The translations under genes were made by a program, and so were the position numbers. Shown piece by piece: positions 35,584 through 47,859 of a DNA stretch of 64,000 nt. The notes beneath the pieces are model-generated. The model searched no databases. It was given only the letters and a program-made list of their open reading frames with translations, and had not been told where the DNA came from. The DNA comes from Hofstenia miamia (lineage: Eukaryota > Xenacoelomorpha > Acoela). Location of the stretch: contig SCFE01000046.1 of assembly GCA_004352715.1 (NCBI GenBank), positions 847,514 through 911,513 of the forward strand, given 5' to 3'. Every line of letters begins with the position of its first letter. Position 1 is the stretch's first letter.

Positions 35584-37169
35584 CACTCGTGACATCTGAT
35601 TTACTTTTAATTATAAATAATAAATGAGCTACTGCTTGCAAGTAAAATATTATTCATTATTATGCTTCTTAGATGTCATAAATATATAAATTCATTGTGA
35701 AAAACTTTTTTTGCAATTTTCTGCTTTCAAAAATTATAACATACATATGCAGAATGAAATTTCAAAATAATTTGTTCATGATTATTACTGGACCTTGAAA
35801 TTAATGTCTATATGACTACTTAAAAGAAGGCAAAAATTATTTTTAATTATTGGAAAAAAATTATGTTTAAAATTGCTTTTTCCTCTGAAATTCAATATTA
35901 AATTCAAATTGGGCATTTTTGCATGCTTGTTGTTATTGTTTATAATAAAGAAATTCTTTCTAATTTCCATCTCCAAATTAAAATCAAAATAGAAAATAAA
36001 CTTGCTAGCAATTTCCTCCACCCTTTGTTGGGCTTGTTTTAACTTAAACTGCAATGTTTAAAATATTTATCATTATAAAAGTTTGTTAGTGTTACATTTG
36101 AGACATTGATCTGATGCAAAAATAGTGCTCGGTGGCCTACTGTTTCTGTCCCTGGTGGTCCACCAGTGTTTGGCTACTGAGGAACTAGAATACACACAGC
36201 GATTACTGCTGAAGCTGAAACTTAATTTAGTCATCAATTTAGAGCATTCACGAAATGATTGAAAGTAACGGATTCAAAAAGAAGTGTTATATCCTCATGT
36301 AGAATCTCGAGAATGACTTGCGTGATAATACATGAAAATTTGACAAAAATTATTTACAATAACACTAATAATAATCACGAATGAAATAAAATTAGAACGG
36401 ATTCAATCAGCGTTGTTTTCTTCATTTGCGTTCCCAGCTGCGATTCCATACTGATTAATGCCAATGCCACATAATTACTGTATTTACCAACGCGTGAAAG
36501 TTAAAATCTTAAGCAGGAGGACGAAATTTTTAACTTGCTTTCAATGATATCTTATTAGCTAATTGTGTAGCTCTACTGTAGTGCCGTAGCCAGGCTAGAA
36601 AAATTGGAAGTGAAAAAAATGTTCACTGGAGTTATAAATGTTTATAAAAATAAAATTTAAATTTAACGCTAATCTCCTTAAAACGGTTGTAACTGAGCTA
36701 AATAAAGTGCTCCTGGATCGAAAGGTTTAATTTACTTTACAAGTGGATCAATATTTAATAAAAAGCCGATTATTATCAACAATTACTGTAATAATTAGTA
36801 TTAATGTAACAACTTAGTGGTATAATAACACTTTTTGTATACATGCTTAGCTACAAAATTATTTATACCACTGGCTTAGGAAATAGTTGAGGTATTAGAG
36901 CGCACCTAAATATTGTAGATTCCACAAATATTGCATCATTTTTTTAGTTAGATTTAATTGCATTGTAACATTTCAAATTTGCCTGACTACTATATTTTGA
37001 GCAGAAATTTTCATTCGTTAACCAAAAAAAAATTATTGGATGCTTAAAGAGTTAAAAAATTTAAATTTGTTTGTATATTAAGTTATCGTTGCCATAGATA
37101 TTAATATTGTTTACATAGAAATAAATAGAGAAGGTAGCATTTTCCAAAAAATTTAAATATTTTTTTAAT
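35584..37169. other. non-coding sequence
   Basis: AT-rich. Apart from the isolated palindrome at 36152-36166 no gene or repeat is recognised. Confidence 0.5.
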
Positions 37170-38169
37170 NNNNNNNNNNNNNNNNNNNNNNNNNNNNNNN
37201 NNNNNNNNNNNNNNNNNNNNNNNNNNNNNNNNNNNNNNNNNNNNNNNNNNNNNNNNNNNNNNNNNNNNNNNNNNNNNNNNNNNNNNNNNNNNNNNNNNNN
37301 NNNNNNNNNNNNNNNNNNNNNNNNNNNNNNNNNNNNNNNNNNNNNNNNNNNNNNNNNNNNNNNNNNNNNNNNNNNNNNNNNNNNNNNNNNNNNNNNNNNN
37401 NNNNNNNNNNNNNNNNNNNNNNNNNNNNNNNNNNNNNNNNNNNNNNNNNNNNNNNNNNNNNNNNNNNNNNNNNNNNNNNNNNNNNNNNNNNNNNNNNNNN
37501 NNNNNNNNNNNNNNNNNNNNNNNNNNNNNNNNNNNNNNNNNNNNNNNNNNNNNNNNNNNNNNNNNNNNNNNNNNNNNNNNNNNNNNNNNNNNNNNNNNNN
37601 NNNNNNNNNNNNNNNNNNNNNNNNNNNNNNNNNNNNNNNNNNNNNNNNNNNNNNNNNNNNNNNNNNNNNNNNNNNNNNNNNNNNNNNNNNNNNNNNNNNN
37701 NNNNNNNNNNNNNNNNNNNNNNNNNNNNNNNNNNNNNNNNNNNNNNNNNNNNNNNNNNNNNNNNNNNNNNNNNNNNNNNNNNNNNNNNNNNNNNNNNNNN
37801 NNNNNNNNNNNNNNNNNNNNNNNNNNNNNNNNNNNNNNNNNNNNNNNNNNNNNNNNNNNNNNNNNNNNNNNNNNNNNNNNNNNNNNNNNNNNNNNNNNNN
37901 NNNNNNNNNNNNNNNNNNNNNNNNNNNNNNNNNNNNNNNNNNNNNNNNNNNNNNNNNNNNNNNNNNNNNNNNNNNNNNNNNNNNNNNNNNNNNNNNNNNN
38001 NNNNNNNNNNNNNNNNNNNNNNNNNNNNNNNNNNNNNNNNNNNNNNNNNNNNNNNNNNNNNNNNNNNNNNNNNNNNNNNNNNNNNNNNNNNNNNNNNNNN
38101 NNNNNNNNNNNNNNNNNNNNNNNNNNNNNNNNNNNNNNNNNNNNNNNNNNNNNNNNNNNNNNNNNNNNN
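37170..38169. other. assembly gap (1000 N)
   Basis: Exactly 1000 unknown bases. It hides the 5' LTR, Gag and RT of element C. Confidence 0.99.
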
Positions 38170-40368
38170 GATTACAATGAGAAATTCATACTAGATTGCA
38201 ACGCAAGTAAGGTGGCAATTGGAGCAACATTGCGCCAAATAAGAAACGGGAAAGAAGTACCCATCCAGTTCTTCAGCTAAGGGCCAGCGAATAGAACTAC
38301 AGCTCCACCAATTAGAAATGCTCGCACTGATTGAAAGCATCAAAAAATTTCGAAATTTCCTCATAGGAAGGGAGTTTAGAGTATGAACAGATAACAGTGG
38401 TCTGGCCTGGTTGAAGAAGTTTTCGGGAGACAAGTCCGGAATAGTGTCCCTTTGGATTGAGTATCTAAACAAATTCACATTTATGATTGAACACAGAAAA
38501 GGCACATTACACAACAATGTGGATTTCTGGACATCACTCCCAGAGTACCAAAGAGATGCAACAAAAACAGATGGAGAAAAGAAGCAATTTCAGTTCCTGC
38601 CACACACTGAATACGAGGGGCTGCTGGAGATAAATGTTGATAAGAAGGGTCAAGCAGTGCAACCGATACTCATAAGAGAGGAAATAACAGAACAAGAGAT
38701 AGTGGACAAACAAAAAGATGATATAGTCCTAAGTGAGATTATAAAAAAGATTAAAGAACCACGAACAACATTATCTAAAATAACGGCAGGATATTATGAA
38801 CATTACAAGTGGAAGATCAACAAGAATGGACTGCTATATTTTGAAGCCAGAAATAACCAAATCACTATACCCAATTACTTTAAAAGGGAGTTAATAAGGA
38901 AAATCCATGAGAAGGGCCATTTAGGAATAACACAGACAGAGAAAACATTTAAAGCTCATTTCATAACAACAACCGTCAGGAAAGTTGTGGAAGACATCAT
39001 TAACAAATGCACAACATGCCTCCTAAACAATAAACAGCACTTCCCGACACAATGAGCACCACTAGAGAAAATCATCGCAACTCAACCCAATGAGATAGTT
39101 CATATAGATTTGGAGATGCTATCAAAGGATGCCGAAGGTTATCAGTACCTACTAGTAATGGTGGACAACTTTACCAAATATGCGAGAATGGTCCTGATGC
39201 AAAACACCACAGTGGAAACCACAGCTGAGCTAGTCTTAAAAGAATGGATACTGAGATTGGGACTGATGGAAACGATCATAACAGATAAAGGGCCTCAATT
39301 TGAAAGTGGACTTTTCCAAGAGATGGCAAAGCTCCTAGAAATCACAAGTGAATGAACAACTGCATATCATTCACAGCCCAATGGAGCAGTGGAACAACTC
39401 AATCGAACATTAATTAAGCTAATTAGAGTAGCAACAACACGAATAGGAGGAAATAGATGGAGAGAGGTTATCAAAATGATCAAATACTATTACAATACAT
39501 TGGTACATGCAATGACTGGAGTATCACCATTCAAAGCTATGTTTGGAAGAGAGGCAACAACCCTGCTCTTGATGCAGTATACCAACTACAGTGGGAAATT
39601 GGATAATGCATACATACAACAATTAAGAAATCAGATCACAGGAATTCACAAAACAATGTGTCACAATATAAAAAAGTTGGCAGTGAGACAACAACGCAAT
39701 TACAATAAAAAAATCTATGGTCACACACACAAAGTAGGCAATAAGGTATACATGTTCACACTGATTAAACTCATAGACACAAACCAAGTCTGGAAGTTGA
39801 AAACAGTATGGTCCGGCCCCCACATCATAACACAAACACTACTGAACAATGAATACATGCTAGATAACAATAGACTTTTACATTTTCAAAACCTGAAGAG
39901 AGCAACAGCAGACATCAAAGAAATGAGAATAGATGACAACGCTGAATTTAAAATATGCTAAATTAATGGCAATGAAATTATATATGATATGTATGATTTA
40001 GACAGTGTACACAAAGAAGAATTCAATGACGAGTACACAGCAGAGATCAGGGATGATGACCCGACTCAAAGAATACTGCCTCAGAGGGCAGCAAGAAATA
40101 AACCTATATATGACCCTGAGACATGGGATNNNNNNNNNNNNNNNNNNNNNNNNNNNNNNNNNNNNNNNNNNNNNNNNNNNNNNNNNNAAACCTATATATG
40201 ACCCTGAGACATGGGATATAAATTTATTAACTGCATTTAGGAAACTATAAGGAAATGATGCAGCCACCAATGAAGAAGAGAGTGCGCAGAGCCCAGCAGA
40301 CAAAGGGACTCTCAACAACAAACAGGAGAAGGAGAGTGTGAAGAAGTTCTCAAACTGGAAGTTGAATT
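38170..40368 (+). pseudogene. pol: Pol of element C: RNase H and integrase
   Basis: RNase H starts at the contig edge. Its first catalytic Asp is replaced: DCNAS at 38194-38208 where elements A and B have DCDAS. It is then broken by a frameshift and a stop near 38279. Integrase is nearly intact: HHCC finger (HEKGHLG ... CTTC), HIDLE, TDKGPQFES and NGAVEQLNRT, then WSGP. TGA codons at 39053 and 39353 and TAA at 39958 interrupt it. A 58-N gap at 40130-40187 is flanked by the same AACCTATATATGACCCTGAG on both sides, so little or nothing is missing there. The frame ends near 40368, and the second ORF is in the +1 frame, as in element A. Confidence 0.9.
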
Positions 40369-40380
40369 GAGGGCAGAAGG

Positions 40381-40800
40381 GATGAGAACAAGGAGCTGAT
40401 GAATAGATGATGTAGAGTGAGACAGCGTCCTAGTAGTCCTCAAGGCCCATTCAAGGGCAGAGAGACAAACGGACAAAAAGCCTCTCCCACCAGGGATCTG
40501 CACAGCTGATTCAAGGGCACGCAGAAAACTGGTGCACAGCACAACTTTCCCTCCCAAAGTCCACAATGAAGATTCAAGGGTGGTGAGACACGAGGAGTTC
40601 CAGGGGAAGGTGTAAGTGGTGGAAGAACCGTGGAGATATGAAAGCGATTCAAGGCTGACGTTATCTCATCTGGAACCACAGCTGGTCAAGTGCTGATAGG
40701 AGTAACTGCAAGCTGATTCAAGGGCAAAGCAGTAGAAAATATCAGCACAGATTCACAGCCTTCAGACTGTGAACCAAGCACCAGTAAATTACCATTAAGG
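40381..40800 (+). repeat. FKG peptide-repeat array in element C
   Basis: ATTCAAGGGC-type units lie at about 40447, 40507, 40571, 40643 and 40708. In the frame of the second ORF they read PFKG, (stop)FKG, RFKG, RFKA and (stop)FKG. The stops are TGA in the place of the Arg, His or Gln seen in other units. Spacing is about 60-75 bp. Position and reading frame match the LKG array of element A. Confidence 0.72.
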
Positions 40801-43800
40801 ATGACCCAGCTACACGCCTCCTCAGAAACAACATCAGAGAGAACAGTTAGATCAAAAGAAAGAGAAAAACGAATGTCAAAGATAGATGGGGAAACATTAC
40901 ATCCTTATTTCATGGGAACTTCGAAGATGTGCTATAATGCATTTGCAAAACTATGGCTGGAAACAAAAACCAATATATGGAAAATTGCGAAAGTCAAAGA
41001 GAAATTCTTACCAATTGTGCTTGATGCCAACAACAGACCAAAAGTAAATGTCATTATCAGTTATCCACAGGATATGAATGAAACGTTAGAGAGGCCATAC
41101 ATGCGTAGCATGGTGCACGTCGCATTTGATGATGCATTTACACTAGACACAACACTAGCAATAATGGCCTATAAAGATAAAATCACTGAAATACCGGAAA
41201 TAAACATGGATGCAGAAAACCTCACAATCATACATATATTGAAACAGAAAGAATACACAAAAATGTTAGAAAAGAAAGTGGACAACACAACAAGAATGGC
41301 AAGAGTACAAAATGTCAGAGTCGTACTAATAATGATAACAACACAAGATGAGATTCCTGAGCACTTAGAAAACGCATGCAGTTTAGGCGAAAACATCTTC
41401 CCATGGGAGAAAACAAAGAAGAACACAATGATCCCAGAGCTGATATGCCTAGACTTACAGATAGATTATTGGGCACAGATCTACCAAATCATGGTAGACC
41501 CATGCATTGCAATCGATCTTTACAGGCAAACAAAAACCATAGAGTTGACAACGGATATAGAAGGATTTGAAAAAGCAAACACACTGTTCATAAAGTGCAG
41601 CCTTACACAACGACAGGATCATTTACAACAAATACAAACAATTTGGAGGAACATGAAGTTGCAACAAAAAGTAGAAGAAGGCTGGCCAGAAATAAGAATT
41701 GATGCACCATCCCGAAAGTTCCACAAATCAATAGAAATGGCGTTAACAGAAGTAAACAGAGCCTACAAATTATATATGAAAAAAGATTTCAAACAATTGT
41801 TATTTGAAGAAAAGAATGCACCAGAAATACGCTATAGAACTACAGCGTGGATATTAGCTATATTCACAGCAGAAGATGTGGAACTAAAACTTCTGATCTT
41901 GCAACAAACTCGTCACAAATTAAGAAAATCAAAGAAATATGAAATTGCAATATCCCCGATCACCACACAAACAAAGAACTGGTTATTAAAAGGTCACACT
42001 GCGAAACTGTAATCACTGAATAGAGCAGAGAAACCAGTGCAAGTGATGGAAAAAATACTGAGCAGAATAATAATGCAAGAAAATCCGTTGGGGAAGATGT
42101 CATCAATAAGCATTGCAAACAAGACAGGGATATGCCCCAGCAAAATCACAATATTTGACGAGCCAATGAGAAAATACATGTGGGGAGAGACATCCAAGAC
42201 ACGGATGAAGCAGCTCCAAAACCAGCCATGGCTCACAACAAAGAAAATTATTAAGAGGAAACTTGCAAGCACAGCCGAAATCCGAAAAATGATAACACAG
42301 AAAAACGTGCAGAATATAATAGACCATGAAATGAAACGTTATGAATGAGACAGTCTGTGGTGTACATTTACTAAAATCATTCAAAGTGCAGAAATGATGA
42401 AAAGAGGAGGTATTATGGAACTGGTAGAGGTCTTTGAAATGGTTACAAAGTCCCAAGCAGAAATGCTAGAGGAGGAGCAACTGTTAACATCATCCAGATT
42501 ACTATTATCCTCCAAGCCACAACAAATAATTGATAGAATAAACATTGAAAAGTGGGGAGAAATTAGTCCAGCTAAAACAATAGAGTGGATAGACACAGAC
42601 GAGGAGTGTTTCTTGGTTGAAATTAAGATTACAAAAGAATCAAAAGATATAAAAGAAAGAAACTTCCAGTGCATTAGAGAACAACAAACAGTAGTGACGA
42701 TGAAACTTATGTTCACCAAAGCATTCACATGAACAGAACTGGAAGAATTATTGAGACCATACAATCAACTGGCTATAGACGTCAAATTTATCACTTCAAG
42801 AGTGGAAATTAAAGAAGAACTACTATTAAAACTAAGTCAAAAGGGGCTCACACAAGCATTCTGGGATACATTCCCAAAGCAAAGATGAATTACCCCGCTG
42901 CCATAGGTCTAGCCACAGCATCAACAACAGAAGACTCATACCAGCACATAGAACGAGAAATAGAAACAAAACTCCTGATCTGCACACCACCAGAGACTAT
43001 TGCGATACCAATGGTCCTCCCACATTGGAGATTACCAAAGGACATCAAGGTTGTGAAAACATTCCTACATGAGTACAAGTCATATGTAAACAATGAAAAG
43101 AAAGCAAAAGCCATAATTGAAAGAGATGACCACAAAAAATCAAAAGTGATATTGTTACAAAACAACAACAAGGAAAGGGTCTACATCTAAGGCAAAATAA
43201 CGCCAGTCCAGCTGTACACACATGAGAAACCAATAAATGCACAACTACATGATCTTAGAAATGATACCCCGCTACCATAGGTCTAGCCACAGCATCAACA
43301 ACAGAAGGCTCGTACCAGCACATAGAACGAGAAATAGAAACAAAACTCCTGATCTGCACACCACCAGAGACTATCGTGATACTAATGGTCCTCCCACATT
43401 GGAGATTACCAAAAGATGTTAAGTTTGTGAAAACATTCCTACATGAGTATAAGTCATATGTAAACAATGAAAGAAAAGCAAAAGCTATGATAGAAAGAGA
43501 TGACTACAAGAAATCAAAAGTGATATTGTTACAAAATGACAACAAAGAAAGGGTCTATATTGAAGGCATGATAACGCCAGACCAGCTGTACATGCATGGG
43601 AAACCAATAAATGTACAACTGCAAGATCTGAGAAATGAAATCAAAGAACAAAACCCAAGAGCTATAATGTTATTCTCTCGAGTAAATGTTATAGTCTGGA
43701 CTGATATATGGGAAAAGAGATACCTCTACTATGACATTACAAAGAGGGTGGAAATCATTACAATGATGAGATTAAATAAAAACGACCCCAACATGATCAC

Positions 43801-44241
43801 AGAAGAAGAAGTAAGAAATAACATCAGTTTTTTCTACAAGGATGTGGCAAATGCTCGAAGTTTAAGGAAAGTTTTCATGTTTTTCTATCCTGACAACCAA
43901 ATCAGAGAAGACCTAGCATACATGAGTAGAGCCAATGCCCAGATGACACTCATGATCAGCATTAAGGGAATACAGCTATATCAGAAATATTACGACATCT
44001 TTTCAAAGAAAATAAACAAGCTAAGAGAGATAACACCAATAGTGGAAGACATCAGAGAGGCATGTTTCCTGAAATACGCAAACATCATGACAATAGAGAG
44101 AAGCAGTTCTAAAGATGACAAAACAAACAGAATTTGAGAAAACAATGTGGTCTGATCAGCAGGCAGAAACAATAATTCGAAAGGCGGACACTCTGGTACA
44201 TGGAGAATGATCTGTGCTAAAAATAATGCAAGCTGAGGGGG
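40801..44241 (+). pseudogene. Element C second ORF (env position), unknown function
   Basis: It is homologous to the second ORF of element A over its length. The first open stretch is 40801-42012 (403 aa; KIDGETLHPYF, PRKVNV-like and YPQDMNETL blocks). It continues at 42037-42348 (IANKTGICPSKI, MWGETSKTRMKQL, QPWLTTKKIIKR), 42394-42886 and 43376-44137, and ends in the polypurine tract at a TAG that overlaps the first LTR bases. Stops at 42010, 42346, 42730 and 43187 and frameshifts near 42886 and 44130 break it. It is Lys/Glu/Ile-rich, without signal peptide, transmembrane helix or zinc finger that I can see. Conservation of order and frame among copies shows that the ORF was once functional. 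Confidence 0.75.
42890..43637 (+). repeat. 374-bp tandem duplication inside element C second ORF
   Basis: 42890-43263 is repeated at 43264-43637 (for example CCATAGGTCTAGCCACAGC at 42901 and 43275), with about 5-10% differences by eye. There is no N between them. The first copy has TAA in VYI-stop-GKI where the second has VYIEGMI. This may be a real duplication or two haplotypes joined. Confidence 0.85.
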
Positions 44242-44244
44242 GCG
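44232..44244 (+). promoter_or_regulatory. polypurine tract of element C
   Basis: GCTGAGGGGGGCG lies immediately 5' of the LTR start TGTAGCATCATCC, the expected plus-strand primer site. Confidence 0.75.
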
Positions 44245-45337
44245 TGTAGCATCATCCAAAATAATCAGAAATAAGCTGCAAACGTCGCAGAAGAGAGTAA
44301 GATTGAAAAGGAGTTGAATAAAAAATATTATAATCAGATTAGTTGCTATTATTTCAGATTAATTTGTAAAATGCAACCAAGAATAAAATATGTGTCAAAA
44401 AAGAGATGTTTGTATCTGTTGACAAAAATACTTTTGACAAAACGACGCTTACATTAAATTTGAATCAACAGGTACTTCTTTTGAATTACTATAAATACAT
44501 TGAAACTTATTGTAAGAATTTGATAAAGAATTTTACTTAGAATTCTTATTTTTCATCTTATTAACAGTTTGATTATTTAATACAATGTCGAGCTAATTGA
44601 TTAGTGTTTAGTAGTGGTCTGGATACATCACAGGGAACGATTCTAGGGTCCCTGTGCCAGATCATGAAAGTGCACTTAGGTTAGGTGTAGGGGTTTTCTC
44701 TCAATTAGTTGACTAGCATTTCACTTCTACTTGTATCAGATAATTAATTGTCAACAAATGGTTGGATAACCAAACCCTAGGAATTATCTTAATATTATTT
44801 TAGATCCAAATTAATGACCTATAATCGACTGATAAATTGACTGTACATGTAGTAAATTATAAATGTAGGTTAGGAAGTTGTTCAAATAGAATTTATCTAA
44901 ATAAGCCAGTATATTTTTGGTAATGGCTACATGTAATATTTAACAAACAACTAGTAACAGTTCAAGTTGCAAATAGATATAAAACTTTAACACAATAGAG
45001 TTTAAGTCGAGTTGAGTCATGTCTTGAGTAAGCACTGAGCTAATGTAGGGTACACATAAGCTATCTTGATTGAGCTGAGAAGTGGCACTCAAGCATTGGA
45101 TGGAATAGTGAAACTGGATGTGGAGATCTGCTTTGGGCAGATGCCCACAAGAAGATTGTTATGGAGGTTACCGCATGGCTTTCTCACCTAAAAGTGAACA
45201 GTTAATTGAGGTTACATAAGATAACAGAAGAAACTAGTCAAGCAGTAACAACAAGTAAATCCTTACCACAATAACACAGCTAACATTATAAAGTAACAGT
45301 AGACAAACGGTGATAATGCCTGGTTGAGGATATTACA
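44245..45337 (+). mobile_element. 3' LTR of element C, complete (1093 bp)
   Basis: It begins TGTAGCATC and ends GGATATTACA, a near-match to the family pattern TGTAGCATC ... GATGCTACA. It aligns along its length with the 5' LTR of element D (51038-52164). AACAGGTACT at 44467-44476 is followed by TATAAATA at 44490-44497. The U5 side contains GTGGAGATCTGCTTTGGGCA, shared with D. Confidence 0.88.
44490..44497 (+). promoter_or_regulatory. LTR TATA box (element C)
   Basis: TATAAATA lies 13 bp after AACAGGTACT. The same pair, in the same order, is seen in element E and in the solo LTR, and in weaker form in A. Confidence 0.65.
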
Positions 45338-45594
45338 CTCCATCATCATACCCTTTAATTGACAATCAGATTGCAGAGACTTAGTTTTCACTGTAGAACT
45401 AGTTGATGTTTCCTCCATCCTCACCCCCTTTAATTGACGATCAGATTGCAGAGTCGTTCTCCTGTTCACTTTTCTGGCTTTCATCAGTGATCCTGCCATT
45501 GTTCTCTTCATTTTTCCTAAATTCAGTTGCTAAATTAATATCTGATATTTTGGGGTTATATCTTGTTTTATTTTTTACTGCCCTCTGGGGAATT
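45338..45594 (-). mobile_element. minus-strand piece of the family: integrase tail and LKG repeats
   Basis: The minus strand reads PQRAVKNKTRYNPKISD, the end of integrase as in element A, then QSDRQLKGVRMEE and QSDCQLKGMMME, two units of the LKG array. At the high end it is joined to a truncated LTR at 45595, and at the low end to the LTR of element C. Neither is a normal neighbour, so this is a rearranged fragment. Confidence 0.8.
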
Positions 45595-46362
45595 GCTAGA
45601 CTGAATAAGTGAAGCAACTGGAAGTTGACACTAGCTGCATTTAGTTAATATCAAAGTAGCCATTACTGTAAAACTATTGGCTTTAATAATTAATTTAATA
45701 TATTGCAGCTTCCTACACTTACATTTAATGATAATATATGTAAAGCATTTATTTGGTCGATTATTGTCAAGTCTCCTACTTTTAGTAATATAGATATAAC
45801 CCTAATTGTTGGCTATCCAGCCATTTCGTTAATCTATTATAATGTACATGTAGTGATTGATAGTCAGACTAAGCAAGAATCGAAAAACTCCCTATCTGTA
45901 ACTTAAGTGCGGTTTCGCAACTGGCACAAGGACCCTAGAATCACTCCTGTGATGGTATCCAGCCACTACTTGACACAACTTGCTTAGCTGAACATTTTAC
46001 TAAATATCAAACCAGATAAACAATGAAAAGAAATTAAAATAAACTCCAAAGAATTTATTGCTCATCAAATTCCATTTAAATTCTAAGCTATTTATCTAAA
46101 AAAAGTTCTAAGTACCTGCTGATTTCAAATTTTGAATTAATCGTCTGCAAACATGGCTGTTCTGATGTAAGCATAAATTCACTTGTTACAATTTGTCTAA
46201 TTTCTCTCAATCAGCTATGCTGTATTTCTCATAATGTGCAATATTGTAACTTAGTTGCATAATACAACTGAATAAGATATTTAACTAAATTTTACAATCA
46301 CTTTTAATCTTTCGACGCTATTCCCTTTTAGTTCACAGCTTATTCCTTTGGCTGATGCTACA
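45595..46362 (-). mobile_element. 3' LTR of element D, truncated (768 bp)
   Basis: Matches 51406-52164 of the same element's 5' LTR with moderate divergence. The last ~370 bp (U5 side) are missing and replaced by the integrase-tail fragment. The junction falls in TTGCTAGACTGAATAAG, shared by both LTRs up to that point. Confidence 0.85.
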
Positions 46363-46375
46363 TGCCCTCTTCAGC
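46363..46375 (-). promoter_or_regulatory. polypurine tract of element D
   Basis: The minus strand reads GCTGAAGAGGGCA directly before TGTAGCATCAGCC. Confidence 0.7.
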
Positions 46376-47859
46376 TTGTGTTATTGACAGCACAGGTTGT
46401 TCCCCATGCACAAGAGTGTTGGCTTTCCTTATGAGCGACTCTGCCTCATTGTCTTCCCATGTTATCACCTCGTATTCAGATTGCTTTGTCATTTTCAGCA
46501 CTGCCTCACATTCAGTTGTCATGGTATTTGCTTATTTCAGAAATCAAGTTTCCCTGATGTTTTCCACTATCAGTGTCATTTCTTGTAACTCATTCATCTT
46601 TTGTGAGAAAATTTCCAATTATTTCTTGTACAGGCGGATTCCTTTTATTCCTACCAGGAGTGTCATCTGCGCATTGGCTTTACAGGTGTGGGCTAAGTCT
46701 GCTCTCTTTTGTGTATCTGTGTAAAAGAAAGTAAAGACCTTTCGTAGGCTATGCGTATTCCCCACATCTTTGTAAAAGAAACTGATGTTATCCACTACTT
46801 CTTGTTCTGATATCTTGCCAGGATCATTCTTTCCAATGCGCATCATTGTTACAATTTCTACTCTCTTTGTTACATTGTAGTAGCAATATCTCTGTTCCCA
46901 AATATCAGTCCATACAATATCATTGACTCCTGAGAATAGCATGACTGCCCATGGCTGGCATTTTTCTATTTCGTCTCTTAGTTCTTTAAGCTGAAAATGT
47001 ATTGCTTTTCCTCTTGTGTATAGTTGATCTGGTGAGATGGTGCCTTCAATGTAAATGCACTCCTTGTTATCTTTATCTAACAATATTCGTTTTGTTTTCT
47101 TATAGTCCTCCCATTCTATCATCTCTACAGCTTTGCATTGTGAGTTTACATATGATTTATACTCATGCAGAAATGCTTTTGCTGGTTTTACTTCCTTCGG
47201 GAGTCTCCAGCATGGCAGTTCAATGGGTATTGCAATCGTTTTCAGTGGCGTACACAGTAAGATCTTAGTATTGACGAGTCTCTCAATTTCTTTGTAATTG
47301 CCCATTGTGTTTGATGCTGTTGCTAAGCGAATAGATCCTGGCATTGAGTCATACTACACTTGATTAGTGTCATGGCTTTCTCTAATCCTTCATTTTCATT
47401 TAACATTTCCACTGTTTTCATTTGTTGATATAGGTTGATTGCTATGCTGTTATCTATCATAATTCCATAGATCTGTGCCCAGTAATTGATTTGTAGGTTG
47501 AAATGAATTAGTTATGATATTGTGAACTATTTTTTCTCCCACGGGAAGAAGTTTTCTGTTTGTAATACCATGTCTTTTAAGTATCTTGGTAGTTCCTCTA
47601 GATTTTCCGTAATTATGATAATTACTATTCTTACTTGTTGTACTCTTTCCATTTGTAATGTGTGATTGATCTGTTTTTGTTAGTGCTTGCTGTACTCTTT
47701 TTCTCTTAGCACATGTATAATTTTTAAATTCTCTTCATCCAAATTTATCTCTGGGATCTTTGCTATTTGTTCTTTATATGCCATGTGTGCTTGTGCCTTC
47801 TCGAGTGTGAAGTCTTCATTGAATGCCATATGGGTGGTGCTTCTCATATGTCATTTGTT
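46376..47859 (-). pseudogene. Element D second ORF, two joined remnants
   Basis: From 47859 down, the minus strand matches the middle of the second ORF (THMAFNEDFTLEKAQ, KIPEINLDEENLKIIHVL, LYQQMKTVEML, IKCSMTQ). Near 47345 it jumps to the C-terminal part, open from 47344 to 46619 (LATASNTMGNYKEIER, KECIYIEGTISPDQLY, LFSGVNDIVWTDIW, KANAQMTLLVGIKGIRLY). The intervening ~500 residues are deleted. This copy keeps GVND, where element C has RVNV and element A has GINN. The motif resembles block III of SGNH hydrolases, but no GDS block is seen. Function unknown. Confidence 0.8.

Larger units (their letters stand above)
38170..45337 (+). mobile_element. Element C: Ty3/gypsy element, 3' part with complete 3' LTR
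   Basis: The order from the gap is RNase H, integrase, KG-repeat region, the long second ORF, polypurine tract and a full 3' LTR. It belongs to the same family as element A by protein similarity throughout. The LTR end at 45337 directly abuts a minus-strand piece of another copy (45338-45594), so C was either inserted into that copy or joined to it by rearrangement. Its 5' half is lost in the gap. Confidence 0.9.

Noticed and set aside
40801-44241. second ORF considered as a retroviral envelope
   Set aside because: No signal peptide, transmembrane segment, cleavage site or Cys pattern in either A or C.
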